From: Bacillota bacterium
GTDB taxonomy: Bacteria > Bacillota > Clostridia > Acetivibrionales > DSM-1351
DNA length: 64,000 bases
NCBI GenBank assembly: GCA_023400235.1
Contig: JAEXFI010000024.1
Location: forward strand, 1-64,000
Direction of reading: 5' to 3'
Each line of letters starts with the position of its first letter. Positions within the stretch are counted from its first letter, which is position 1. Position numbers and translations under genes: made by a program. Below the pieces are notes generated by a model. It made no database searches, was not told the DNA's origin, and saw only the letters and a program-made list of their open reading frames with translations. Shown here piece after piece: positions 1 through 9,100 of this stretch.

Positions 1-61
1 CTTTCATTTTACAACATTCCCTTTAGAAAAACTGCTTGTGGGCCAAACGCTAAGGCCCACA

Positions 62-95
62 TTTTGTATCCATTTTTGAGAAAATGGATACAAAA
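62..95. terminator. Perfect 15-bp stem-loop, terminator-like
   Basis: Two perfect arms (62-76 and 81-95) are separated by a TGAG loop. A second hairpin with a 7-bp GC-rich stem (GTGGGCC/GGCCCAC) lies just before it at 38-60. No gene is seen in 1-241. The pair probably ends a gene lying left of the window, but neither strand shows a long T-run directly after the stem, so the terminator role is an inference. Confidence 0.4.
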
Positions 96-241
96 CCGCA
101 CTTTTCCCCTTCAACTCTGCATATTTAAACGTTTTGCAACAGCCTCTTTTAAGTAAGGGAAATTGATGAATATTAAGTTGCTTTTTTGTATATCTCCTTT
201 AAAATAATAATTATAGAATAACTGCAAAGGAGGAATCTGAA

Positions 242-727
242 ATGACTTTCTATTTAAAACCTTTAATAGGAACAGAAACAATAAAGTTTGGAATGTCAAG
301 CAATGAAATACAGTCTATATTAAAAATAACCCCAACTAAACATAAACATGTATATAGCAAATATGAATATGAAAATTATAGAGGGGTGTGTAATGTTTAT
401 TACGAGCCAGCAGATAACGGGGAAATGATAGCCGCAGCCTTTCAATTTTTTGAATTTTCACCAGTGTATTTAGATGATATTAATTTAATAGGGCAAGAGG
501 AAAGTTATATAAAAAAAGTGTTTGTTGAAAAATTTTCGGATTGTGTCTGTAGTCCTTCTCTTATTGAATCATTCCAAAATAGGATTGTTGTAGATATTAA
601 TTGTGAAGAAAAAACAAATGGGGTCTTTATTGGTATACAAGAATATGATGCTACTATGGATGAAACATACAAACCACTCTCAAATGAAGAGGCGATTGCA
701 ATACTAAGAAAACAAGCATCTTTATGA
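242..727 (+). CDS. Hypothetical protein (161 aa)
   Basis: The ATG at 242 follows a strong ribosome site (AAAGGAGG at about 227-234). The product is acidic, soluble and has no signal peptide or membrane segment. I do not recognise the family. Its size and isolation are like small immunity proteins found beside broken polymorphic-toxin genes, and a broken reading frame does lie just downstream on the opposite strand, but no motif supports that role. It appears to be a single-gene unit; no clear terminator follows it. Confidence 0.6.
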   Translation: MTFYLKPLIGTETIKFGMSSNEIQSILKITPTKHKHVYSKYEYENYRGVCNVYYEPADNGEMIAAAFQFFEFSPVYLDDINLIGQEESYIKKVFVEKFSDCVCSPSLIESFQNRIVVDINCEEKTNGVFIGIQEYDATMDETYKPLSNEEAIAILRKQASL

Positions 728-729
728 AT

Positions 730-850
730 AATATAATCAAACGGGGCCGCTGGCATTCCCCCTTTCATCAATGGTGTACTACCAACTTTTAACTCATTTT
801 GTGCCTTAGCGTAGGTTTCGTCGGCCTTCACCACAGCCGGTACATATGCG
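730..850 (-). pseudogene. 3' remnant of an unidentified gene
   Basis: The minus-strand frame here reads like real coding sequence (...AYVPAVVKADETYAKAQNEL... ending near 730) and is higher in GC than its neighbours. It lacks a start and any upstream body. The frame stays open into the 242-727 gene, which is probably chance. I take it as the tail of a gene lost by deletion; the original function cannot be told. Confidence 0.25.
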
Positions 851-913
851 GAGAAAACATAAGATAATTTCTTGATATCTATGCTCTTTTACTTTTACAA
901 ATTTACTATTAAT

Positions 914-1156
914 TTAATTGTTTTTATTTCTCTCAAAAGTACCTATTAAAGCAAATATTAGACCAATAAATAATAAACACATGGCTAATATAAAGGGGAA
1001 CATCCCTCCTGATTCTTCAATTGAAGTTAAGTACTTTCCAGGGGGTGTACTCCAAGAACTAATATTTATATATAATTTGCTGGATTGAAGATGCACAATG
1101 CAAAAAAGTATGATACCAAAAAACATCAAGCTGATACCTGTTAATAGTTTATACAT
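914..1156 (-). CDS. Small two-helix membrane protein (80 aa)
   Basis: The ORF starts at ATG 1156 and encodes two hydrophobic segments (about residues 5-25 and 52-72) joined by a polar extracytoplasmic-looking loop (INISSWSTPPGKY), with a short charged C-terminus (FERNKNN). A weak purine-rich ribosome site (AAGGAAGTAAC) precedes the start. No family is recognised. The 210 bp between it and the next gene hold no ORF that I can support. Confidence 0.55.
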   Translation of the reverse strand: MYKLLTGISLMFFGIILFCIVHLQSSKLYINISSWSTPPGKYLTSIEESGGMFPFILAMCLLFIGLIFALIGTFERNKNN

Positions 1157-1368
1157 ATTGTTACTTCCTTCTTATTATGGTTATTTTTACATACTCATAA
1201 TACTATGTCTAAAAGTAAATATCAACCTGTATTCTGACAGTATAGCTTATCTTGCATATTGGATCAGATATGATAATAGTCGTCCCTCCGCTACTTCAGG
1301 TACAACTAGCAGAACTTTTTTATGCTACCGGGTGCCCACTTGCTTAACTTTTTCACTGGTGTGCAAAG

Positions 1369-1782
1369 TTATTTCACTCGTCTCATAATAATTTCTTCCT
1401 GTTTTGAAACCTCTTTTTCAATGCGTTCAAGAGTCTCAGTATTCTGACGATATCCATCAAACAGGGCTTCTGTTCTAGTATACAAATCATTTTCCAGTTT
1501 CAGGACATGGTTGCTTACTGTTCTTATTTCATTTGATAACTCTTGTTTTACCGATGATATTTCATTTGATAACTCTTGATTTACTGATGATATTTCATTT
1601 GATAACTCTTGATTTACTGATGATATTTCATTTGATAAATCTTGTTTTACTGATGATATTTCATTTGATAAATCTTGTTTTACTGATGATATTTCATTTG
1701 ATAAATCTTGTTTTACCGATGATATTTCATTTTTTAAATCAGAGTACATTTTTTCAATCAATTCAAGTAACTTATCGTCCAT
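1369..1782 (-). CDS. Hendecad-repeat coiled-coil protein (137 aa)
   Basis: The protein is almost entirely a predicted coiled coil. After a short N-terminal helix (MDDKLLELIEKMYSDLKNE) it carries six to seven copies of an 11-residue unit, NEISSVKQDLS, varying between KQD, NQE and KQE. The C-terminal third (HVLKLENDLYTRTEALFDGY) is non-repetitive, still helical, and ends with a basic tail. It has no signal peptide or membrane segment. Ribosome site AGGAGG lies about 8 nt before the ATG. It looks like the family of small clostridial coiled-coil proteins of unknown role. Repeat number may vary between strains because the DNA repeat is nearly perfect. Confidence 0.7.
   Translation of the reverse strand: MDDKLLELIEKMYSDLKNEISSVKQDLSNEISSVKQDLSNEISSVKQDLSNEISSVNQELSNEISSVNQELSNEISSVKQELSNEIRTVSNHVLKLENDLYTRTEALFDGYRQNTETLERIEKEVSKQEEIIMRRVK
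1529..1726 (-). repeat. Six tandem 33-bp coding repeats
   Basis: Six consecutive 33-bp units starting at 1529, 1562, 1595, 1628, 1661 and 1694 (core TCATTTGATAA on the plus strand) plus a seventh partial copy. Each encodes one 11-residue coiled-coil unit. Two sub-types alternate (AACTCTTG versus AAATCTTG), consistent with expansion by slippage or unequal recombination. Confidence 0.9.
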
Positions 1783-1888
1783 GTTCTAACCTCCTGAGAA
1801 TTTGATTATATCATATCATGGCTGACATTTATATGTTTTTTTCTGTTGCACCTGCTATCTATAAATACATAATAATTATAATTAAAAA

Positions 1889-2383
1889 TTATTCCTTTTC
1901 ATTTGTGAATTTTGCATAATTATCAACTAAAGAGGCAGTTTCAAGATGGTGATTTTGAGCTAATTGGATAACAGGTTCACTTCTAGCTCCTTTAATAATT
2001 GGTTTCATAACAATATAATGCATGCCGTCTAAATCGCTAATACCAGCTTCAAATACAATGGTTTGCCGATACCCATCTTTAAAGGATATCAACGTCACTG
2101 TTCCTCTTGCTGGTATTCCATTTTTTGAATTTTCAGGGTATCTTGGATCAGTATTTGTTTTTATATCTACTCTTGATTCACCATTTATATCAGTAGTCGT
2201 TGTAGTTAATATTTTGCCATCTGATCCTACTATTACAATTTTTGAATCTGATACAGGTGCCCCCTGTTCAGTTACTGTGATAAATCTCATATCTGATTTG
2301 AGAACATATTCTTGACCTAAACTGTTAAAAGAACATACTGATATAGTTATTAATACTATAAAAAACGTAGCTATTTTTTTCAC
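1889..2383 (-). CDS. Secreted protein with Ig-like/carboxypeptidase-regulatory-like domain (164 aa)
   Basis: A typical signal peptide opens the protein (MKKIATFFIVLITISVC, cleavage probably after SLG). Residues 30-125 form a beta-rich domain (MRFITVTEQGAPVSDSKIVI..., TTTDINGESRVDIKT...) that matches the pattern of CarboxypepD_reg/CNA-B-like folds: an opening strand, a 'G.P...A.V' turn and a 'D.NG...I' turn. The C-terminus is polar with no anchor. It could be secreted or loosely wall-bound. The call is by fold pattern only. It lies upstream of nothing obvious and downstream of the response regulator on the same strand, 95 bp away. Confidence 0.6.
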   Translation of the reverse strand: MKKIATFFIVLITISVCSFNSLGQEYVLKSDMRFITVTEQGAPVSDSKIVIVGSDGKILTTTTTDINGESRVDIKTNTDPRYPENSKNGIPARGTVTLISFKDGYRQTIVFEAGISDLDGMHYIVMKPIIKGARSEPVIQLAQNHHLETASLVDNYAKFTNEKE

Positions 2384-2479
2384 TCTATCATTCCCTTTTT
2401 CGTTTTTCTTAGCTTAAGTAATTTATGTATAATATATTCTTAAAACGCAAAGGTGGCCTAGAACTCTTTTACATCCTTT

Positions 2480-3115
2480 TTATTTATTATCTGGGTCTCT
2501 CAACAGCCCTAATTCCATTAATTTTAAAGCAATTCCTTTGGAGGTAGAAATACCTAGTTTAATCAAAATTGCCTGTACGTGTTTTTTTACAGTAGACTCA
2601 ACCATATACATCTTCTTGCCAACTTGCTTGTTTGTAAGACCTGTGGCCAGATAGCAAGCCACATCGTATTCTTTGTCGCTTAATGGGTTATCCGCTTTAG
2701 GCAGTGATGACATCGCTCTTATGCTATTTTCAAAGTGAGCCGCCTTAATCGTAGAATATCCGTAATGCGCATTAAGTATAGCTGTATATATGAGTTCGGG
2801 AGAATCTTCCTTTTTTATAAACCCGTAGCACTTTATATCTGATGCCCTTTTAATATATTCTTCTTTTTCAAATGCAGAATAGAAAATAATTTTAATTTTG
2901 CTGTTGCTTGCTTTTATAAGTTCAGCAGCCTCCAACCCTGTCATTACAGGCATTTCAACATCCATTAAAATAACATCCGGTTTTCGTATATTTGCAAACT
3001 CCACAGCCTGTTTTCCATTTAATGCTACACCCACAATATTAATCGTATCTGGATACCTTAAAAGCTTTTCCATTATTTCTACTCTTATCGGGGTGTAATC
3101 TTCAGCAATAATCAC
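2480..3115 (-). CDS. NarL/FixJ-type response regulator
   Basis: The N-terminal receiver domain (about residues 1-115) has the acidic pocket (IIAEDYTP), phosphoacceptor Asp in [14 protein letters not shown], and the conserved Lys in [10 protein letters not shown]. The C-terminal LuxR-type HTH (about 145-205) shows [15 protein letters not shown] and [19 protein letters not shown]. The gene follows the histidine kinase by 23 bp and is its likely partner. The frame starts at a GTG (3113-3115) 20 nt after the AGGAG site; an in-frame ATT at 3122-3124 gives better spacing and would restore the usual MINVIIAED start. It probably controls the divergent CHAP gene or the surface genes. Confidence 0.9.
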   Translation of the reverse strand: MIIAEDYTPIRVEIMEKLLRYPDTINIVGVALNGKQAVEFANIRKPDVILMDVEMPVMTGLEAAELIKASNSKIKIIFYSAFEKEEYIKRASDIKCYGFIKKEDSPELIYTAILNAHYGYSTIKAAHFENSIRAMSSLPKADNPLSDKEYDVACYLATGLTNKQVGKKMYMVESTVKKHVQAILIKLGISTSKGIALKLMELGLLRDPDNK

Positions 3116-3138
3116 ATTAATAATATTTCATCACTCTC

Positions 3139-4830
3139 CTAAAAACTAATAAAAGAGAAAGGAATCTCAATAGTTATAGAAAATCCTCCATCTATTGAAG
3201 AACTAAAATTAATCGTTCCGCCTAAAGCTAATATTTTTTTTTGCATATCAATTAGCCCATTATCAAAATATATTTTATCACATCCCATGCCATCATCACA
3301 AATATATAACTTTAACGATTTTTGCTTCTTAGTTATCTGAATACCTAGATTCTTCGCTCTTCCTCTTTTATATGAGTTGCTAATTGCTTCCATGACTATT
3401 GCGTATAATGCATATGCTAGTTGTTTATTTTGAGAAATTTTATCAAAATCAATATCGTTATGGTATATTTGAATATTCATCCTTCTACTATCCACTCTTT
3501 TTATTAATCTGTTAAGAGCTTCAAAAAGTCCAATTTGTTGTATATCTATAGGACATAACTCATTGATTATTTTAGGTATTTCCAAAAGTAATTCTTTAGA
3601 TGTACCGTAAGCTTTCTCAATTCCTTCATATTCTTTAGATAGATTTGTATTCGCTTGAAATTCCTGACTCTCCAAGGCATCGGCCAAAGAAGATTTTATA
3701 GCACAGACAGCATTATTAAGAGTATTATGGAATTCTGAAGCGATTCTTGATCGTTCTTCATAAAGAACAATAGAATTGTTTTTAAGCGAGACAAAGCCAC
3801 CTCTCCTTTTATCTCTTTGTTTGAAGGTTTTAATATATAAATCGTAGCTTTTCCAAGCGGCATAATCTTGATTCTTATCCATAACCAATTTGCAATTAAA
3901 CATTTCAATATTAAGATTAACTGAATCTATTGCCTTGTCTATTTCTTCGGATTTAGTTGTGGTTTGTTTCAACATATTAAGGAATTCATAAATATCATTG
4001 CATGAGGAAATATCAAAATAGCAATTTAATTCCTTACTTGCAGATTTGTTGCAATTTGATATTTTTCCCTGATGATCAAATATTATGGTGGCATCCTCCA
4101 AATTATCAAATATATCGTAGGTAATAGTTGGTACAGGATCAAAGACCTTATATTTAAAAACTGCTAATGATAACAAAGAAATAGAGATTGAGAAGCTTAC
4201 GGGTGTCAGGTCAAAACCCGGAGGAGGAATCATTCGCAAAGATGTAACAATGTGTACACCCAGTGTAATAAGTGGAGCCAATATAATTAGTATAATTTTA
4301 TTTTTTAGTCTCTTGTATTCCTTAATTGATTTTAGTATTACAACAATCATACTTGAAACGAAATATGTATATGTAAACAAAAGGTTGGCAACAAAAAAAT
4401 CGCCCCATTTTGTATCTATCGTATTATAAAAATGTTTATCCTTTATAATCAGGGGAAACAACCTGTCCGTCAAAGCTGGAATATAAGTAATAATCAAGGG
4501 TGTGAAAACTGCAAGTACTATCATTTTGCCTTTAAGTGTTCTAAATGATGGGATTTTGTCGGCATAATAAAGAGAGAATAAAAGCCAAAAACCACCTATA
4601 AAACAAACAGGAAACAAGGTAAATCTAACCATCAGATATAGTTGGGAATCTGATTCAGAATTGATTTCAATCATTCCAAATATCAGCCATAGAACTAATA
4701 TTATTTGTGCTGAGAGCAGGCTATATAGCGCAGGTGATTTATGAGATTTGAGATGAAAAAAAACTATTGTAATTACACAGTATATTGCAACCAGAGTATA
4801 TGTAAGAATACACATCTGTGATATATTCAT
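3139..4830 (-). CDS. Membrane sensor histidine kinase, NarL/LuxR-system type (563 aa)
   Basis: About seven hydrophobic helices fill residues 1-230, like the 7TM sensor region of HisKA_7TM kinases. A PAS-like segment follows (NLEDATIIFDHQGKISNCN). The HisKA_3 phosphoacceptor box is at about 365-380 (RSRIASEFHNTLNNA, His in FHNT). The C-terminal HATPase has MEAISNSYKRGRA (N box) and CDDGMGCDK (G1 box). The start is taken at ATG 4830 because GGGGGGA lies 7 nt upstream; a longer TTG-start frame has no site. Its stop overlaps the ribosome site of the response regulator gene, so the two are translationally coupled. Confidence 0.9.
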   Translation of the reverse strand: MNISQMCILTYTLVAIYCVITIVFFHLKSHKSPALYSLLSAQIILVLWLIFGMIEINSESDSQLYLMVRFTLFPVCFIGGFWLLFSLYYADKIPSFRTLKGKMIVLAVFTPLIITYIPALTDRLFPLIIKDKHFYNTIDTKWGDFFVANLLFTYTYFVSSMIVVILKSIKEYKRLKNKIILIILAPLITLGVHIVTSLRMIPPPGFDLTPVSFSISISLLSLAVFKYKVFDPVPTITYDIFDNLEDATIIFDHQGKISNCNKSASKELNCYFDISSCNDIYEFLNMLKQTTTKSEEIDKAIDSVNLNIEMFNCKLVMDKNQDYAAWKSYDLYIKTFKQRDKRRGGFVSLKNNSIVLYEERSRIASEFHNTLNNAVCAIKSSLADALESQEFQANTNLSKEYEGIEKAYGTSKELLLEIPKIINELCPIDIQQIGLFEALNRLIKRVDSRRMNIQIYHNDIDFDKISQNKQLAYALYAIVMEAISNSYKRGRAKNLGIQITKKQKSLKLYICDDGMGCDKIYFDNGLIDMQKKILALGGTINFSSSIDGGFSITIEIPFSFISF

Positions 4831-4911
4831 AGAATCCCCCCAGTCCAATATTAAAGATACCTATACCTAGATATTTATTTTATTACAAAAGTTAAAAAAC
4901 ATAAATATACT

Positions 4912-4933
4912 AAAGTATAAACTTAAGTATAAC
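4912..4933. promoter_or_regulatory. Direct repeat in the divergent TCS/CHAP intergenic region
   Basis: Two adjacent 11-bp units (AAAGTATAAAC and TTAAGTATAAC) sit between the divergent histidine kinase and CHAP genes. Helically phased direct repeats (one helical turn) in such a position are typical of response-regulator binding sites. No binding data are implied; this is an inference from position and spacing. Confidence 0.3.
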
Positions 4934-5064
4934 TGTTTTAGCTATTTGGATTTTGTTTGCTATACTTTTGTTGGTCCTTCCGTATGATTACAAATAGTTG
5001 CGGGTAATGGTATGCTTATGCCATGGAAAAAAATAACATCTTACGTTAAGAGAGGAGAATTATT

Positions 5065-6012
5065 ATGTTTAAACAAGCAAATACCAAGATTTTTACCCGC
5101 ACAATAGCCATGCTGTTATCAATGGTTCTGGTTCTGATACTCGTGCCACTAACCGCAGTTGCTGCCGATGATTACCCTTACGCCAAGTATGGTGACGGTG
5201 TTGACCCCTATAACTTTTATTATAGGCAATGTACTTCTTTCGTGGCTTTTCGATTAAACAATAACAACGGCGTGCATTTCACAAATCAATATATGGGGGT
5301 ATCAAGGTGGGGAAATGCTAACAATTGGGGCTCCGTTGCAAAAAGCCTGGGAATTGCGGTGGATAAAACCCCTGCCGTTGGTGCAGTCGCATGGTGGGAC
5401 ACTGGCACCTATGGTCATGTAGCATGGGTATCTTCTGTAAATGGTGACAATGTGACTATTGAAGAGTACAACAGAAATTGGGATGGTAATTATAGTACCC
5501 GTTCAATTTCCAAGTCAAGTGTAAGCGGATATATCCATATAAAAGATATCTTTATTGATAGCAATTCAGCAATAGACAATGGAACATATTTTGTAAAAAA
5601 TGCTGCAAATCCTAATCAAGCGTTGAACGTATATACAGCCTCCACGCCAAAAAACAAAGACGAAGTAACGTTATATCCGTTTAATAGAAATGATTCCGCG
5701 CAAAAGTGGATATTTGAAAAGGTTGGAGATGCCACCGTCATCCGTACAGTTAATAGCAATATTGTACTTAATGTATATAACATCAATGCTGCTCGAAATA
5801 ATGATAATGTAAATGTACTGACTTATGACAGCAACGACAATTGCCAATTATGGATAATTGAAAGCGTTGGTAATAATCAGTATATTATTCGCTCAAAGAT
5901 GAATCGAGATGTCGTGCTTGCTCCTTCAGGTACATACAAAAACCAGGCAGATGTTAGATTACAAACGTATACCGGTACAGATTCACAAAAGTGGTTTTTA
6001 GAGAAAGAATGA
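5065..6012 (+). CDS. Secreted CHAP-domain hydrolase with C-terminal ricin-type lectin domain (315 aa)
   Basis: A signal peptide (about 1-34, cleavage after AVAA) is followed by a CHAP amidase/peptidase domain (about 35-160) with the catalytic Cys in YRQCTSFVAFRL and the His in YGHVAWVSSV. Residues about 180-315 form a ricin-B/CBM13-like domain with repeated QKWIFE, QLWIIE and QKWFLE motifs (Q-x-W). CHAP enzymes cut peptidoglycan cross-bridges or stem peptides; the lectin part would bind cell-surface sugars. Ribosome site AGAGGAGAA precedes the ATG. It is divergent from a two-component system that may regulate it and ends in a strong terminator. It may be a bacteriolysin or a self-acting wall hydrolase. 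Confidence 0.9.
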   Translation: MFKQANTKIFTRTIAMLLSMVLVLILVPLTAVAADDYPYAKYGDGVDPYNFYYRQCTSFVAFRLNNNNGVHFTNQYMGVSRWGNANNWGSVAKSLGIAVDKTPAVGAVAWWDTGTYGHVAWVSSVNGDNVTIEEYNRNWDGNYSTRSISKSSVSGYIHIKDIFIDSNSAIDNGTYFVKNAANPNQALNVYTASTPKNKDEVTLYPFNRNDSAQKWIFEKVGDATVIRTVNSNIVLNVYNINAARNNDNVNVLTYDSNDNCQLWIIESVGNNQYIIRSKMNRDVVLAPSGTYKNQADVRLQTYTGTDSQKWFLEKE

Positions 6013-6029
6013 AATAATTAAGAAGTGGT

Positions 6030-6068
6030 GCGGAGAGAGCATTTATGGATGCTCTCTCCGCAACTTTT
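6030..6068 (+). terminator. Intrinsic terminator of the CHAP gene
   Basis: A 13-bp perfect stem (GCGGAGAGAGCAT / ATGCTCTCTCCGC) with a 6-nt loop is followed by a short T-run, 18 bp after the CHAP stop codon. Confidence 0.9.
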
Positions 6069-6191
6069 TATGGAATAGCGTCGGAGCTGTAGTCCCAGAA
6101 CGCAATTCCTTTGAACAACTCCCTTTCTCTTTAATATACGAGTAGGATATGGTCCCCTCTGCATAATAAATACTGCTTCCCACCCTATAAT

Positions 6192-9100
6192 TTAAAACGC
6201 CATCTTAATCCTCCAATAATCATCATCCACAATATCTGTAACTACGCTGTCTGTTTTTACCGTACCATTGCTATATGTGACTGAAAATAAAAAGGTTGCC
6301 GTCTTACCCCTCCATCTTGTACCTTTCATGTCTTCATACCACATCTCTCCTGAGAAATTGTAAGGGTTTATTTTTATAAGATTGACGGGAGTGTATGTTC
6401 TCTCAGTTATTTTGACTGTGACTCCCAGGGCGGTGACTTCACTGTCTGGAGATATGCTGGTTGTTGCAGCACTTAGCATATACTTCTCTCCGGTGAAAAA
6501 CGTGTTGCTTCCATAGGCGGCTCTTCCCTTGTCTGTCAAGTGTCTGTTATATTTAACCCAGTTGGATTTCCAGATGTCAGTATGGTCTACCTTGCCCTTT
6601 ATTGTCAGCTCATTGGCAGTAAAGGTGAGTGTGGCGGAGGCTGTTTCCCCGTCCGGATCGGTGACGGTAGCTCTGTATTGATAATCACCTGCAGGAATAC
6701 TGCTTATACTGTACTTTTGGGTAGAACCCGAAGCACAGGCCGTTCTTGTGTACACTGTCTTCCACCCTCCGGCATCCTTTTTCTCTTCCAGGATCAGGAC
6801 AAGCTCATCATTATCCGGGTCACTTGGTTTCATGATTATATCAATAGCATCACCCTCATAAACATAATTAAGTGATTTGGAAATAGTAACTGCAGGAGGT
6901 TCATTGGTGCTTGCGGCTAATGTGGTTATGTCCTGCTGATAGTAGTTACTCCAGGCACCTTCATAATCCTTTACCTTCAATCTGATATTATATGTCAAAC
7001 CAACCGGTACAGGTGCTGAAGGTATACCCGGCTGCCAGGCATCCTCAGTGCTCAGCTTATATTCAAATTGGCTTTGGGTTATGCCCTTGTCTGTCTGTGA
7101 TTGATGATCCATATCATAGGATGTTGACCTGACTCCTAAAGTGCAGAGCCTGGTAGCTTCATTGTACCTGGAGCTTACAGTAAATCTTGCAACCGGCCTT
7201 CTATGGACATAAACCGTAACAGGTAGGGAATCCCCGCTCCATTTTCTTTCGGTAACGAACTGCTCGTACAGGTTTCTGGCTGCCTTGGGATTGTCCTGAA
7301 CCCGTCCGGCAATTTCATATTTCCCGACCTTGTCCAAGGCTGAGTCAACTGAATCCACATACTTCCCAACAGCAGCATTCATTCCCTGGTTATTTTCAAA
7401 TACATTGGGGTTATGAGATACAAGCTTCCACTCTTCAGCATACAGTGGATCAGATTCATAATCCGTGGCTAATATGCTGGTGGCTAAAAAGGATTCCCCA
7501 AGAACCATGTACACAGTTTGGCCAGTGCCGGTCTTAAAGGGCTTATACCTTTTTATTATCAGGTTTTGGAGCTGCTTCAGGCTGTCTGCATTCTGGCCTC
7601 CGCCGTCAACCGAATTTTTCGTTATATCTCTGAGTGTGGCATTTTGCAACGGCAGGCTTATGCCCGCTCCTGTCAGCTTGTAGTCCAGGTTGGCCTTGGA
7701 GGTCAGGGTATAGGTGGTAGTCCTGTTCCTGACCAGCTCATTTATGAAGCTCCCGGACAAGTTCCCAAAGCCGTAGTATGTACCGTAGGGTGTGGATATG
7801 GTGTTTCCTTCTCCCCTCATGGCAGCAATAAATATCTTGTCTGCTCCGGAGCGTCCTGCCAGGTTTGCAGCTTCCCGGACTTTCCCGGTGTTGACTCCAT
7901 AAAAGGCACCGGTTCTGCTGCTGGTTTTTTCCGTTTTGGTGAAGGTTCCGTTGCTGTAGCTATACAGGTATGTATCAGCTCCCAGCACATAGGTAGCTGC
8001 ATTTCCGGAATCGGAGCCAACGAGCTGAAAGACAGGAAAGGTGTTGCACTTAATCAGTGAGGCAGCGGCTGCAGATGCTCCCTGGTAAAGATTAAAATCC
8101 GTGCCCAGGGCAAGCAGCTTTCCTCCTGGTAAAATTGCAATCTCTTTGGCTTTTACAGGCATGGATATTTTCACCGGGATATTGCTTGAAGCTGATGCCG
8201 ACCAGGCATATACAGAACCCTCCTCAGTAAGGCAAAGTATGGTACGTCCCATTGCCTTTATATCTGTTACATTTTCAATTCCCTGCACCTGAGTCCAGAC
8301 GGAGGTTGAGGGGGAAAAATACACTCTGCCATTATCAACCGCATAATTCAGATTATCGGTACTGTTTCGTGCAATCCTGGTAACAGTACCGGTATTTCGT
8401 AAAATGTTCCCTTTAAGATCACATATATTCCCGTTCTTTTTAAGAAATACAAATCCATTATCATAAATAAAATCTTTTATGTTGCTGAGAGTTGAAAACT
8501 TAACTGGTGTAGCATCAGTCGCCCAGGGCAGGCCATAGGATGCGTAGTCCGCCAGCAAATATGCACACCTGCCGGTAATCCAAAAGTAACCGCTACTATC
8601 CAGGTAAAGTCTCTGCCCATAGGCTTCATCCCCTGAAAACCATCTGTCAGCCAGGGTAGCTGCTTGAAATTCTATGGCCTCCCCACTGCTTGTAACGGTA
8701 CCATCCTTTAAAAGCTTCACACTGGTTTCAGGTACGTTTCCCGTTCCTATCTCCATGCTTGATGAGCCGTCTATTACTCCAGTGGCAACATCATAGCCTT
8801 TGCCGGTAAGAGTGTCCTTCAACTCCTTCAGGCTGTTTGTCAGTGAGGTCAGCTCCTGGCCGGTATAATCGGTGGCGGCGATTATATCCACCTTGTTCTG
8901 TGTATGCTTTCCGTTTGTAAATACTATATCCTCCAGGGCGGTTTTCAAACCGGAGGCAGCATAGTACATACCGCTAGATGGCTGCCTGTCTAAAACCTCC
9001 TGGAGAGTATAATCCTGTTTGGAGGCTGTATACGCCACCTTGTATGAGGAATCGGACAGCAGCAGGTTCAGAGCTGCTTCAGGAGCTGCAACATAGGAAG

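Noticed and set aside
1529..1726. Possible CRISPR array (regular 33-bp direct repeats)
   Set aside because: There are no unique spacers: units are head-to-tail and encode an in-frame coiled coil.
7465..8060. Long plus-strand ORFs inside the giant surface gene
   Set aside because: They are antisense shadows of a clear coding frame with no start signals.
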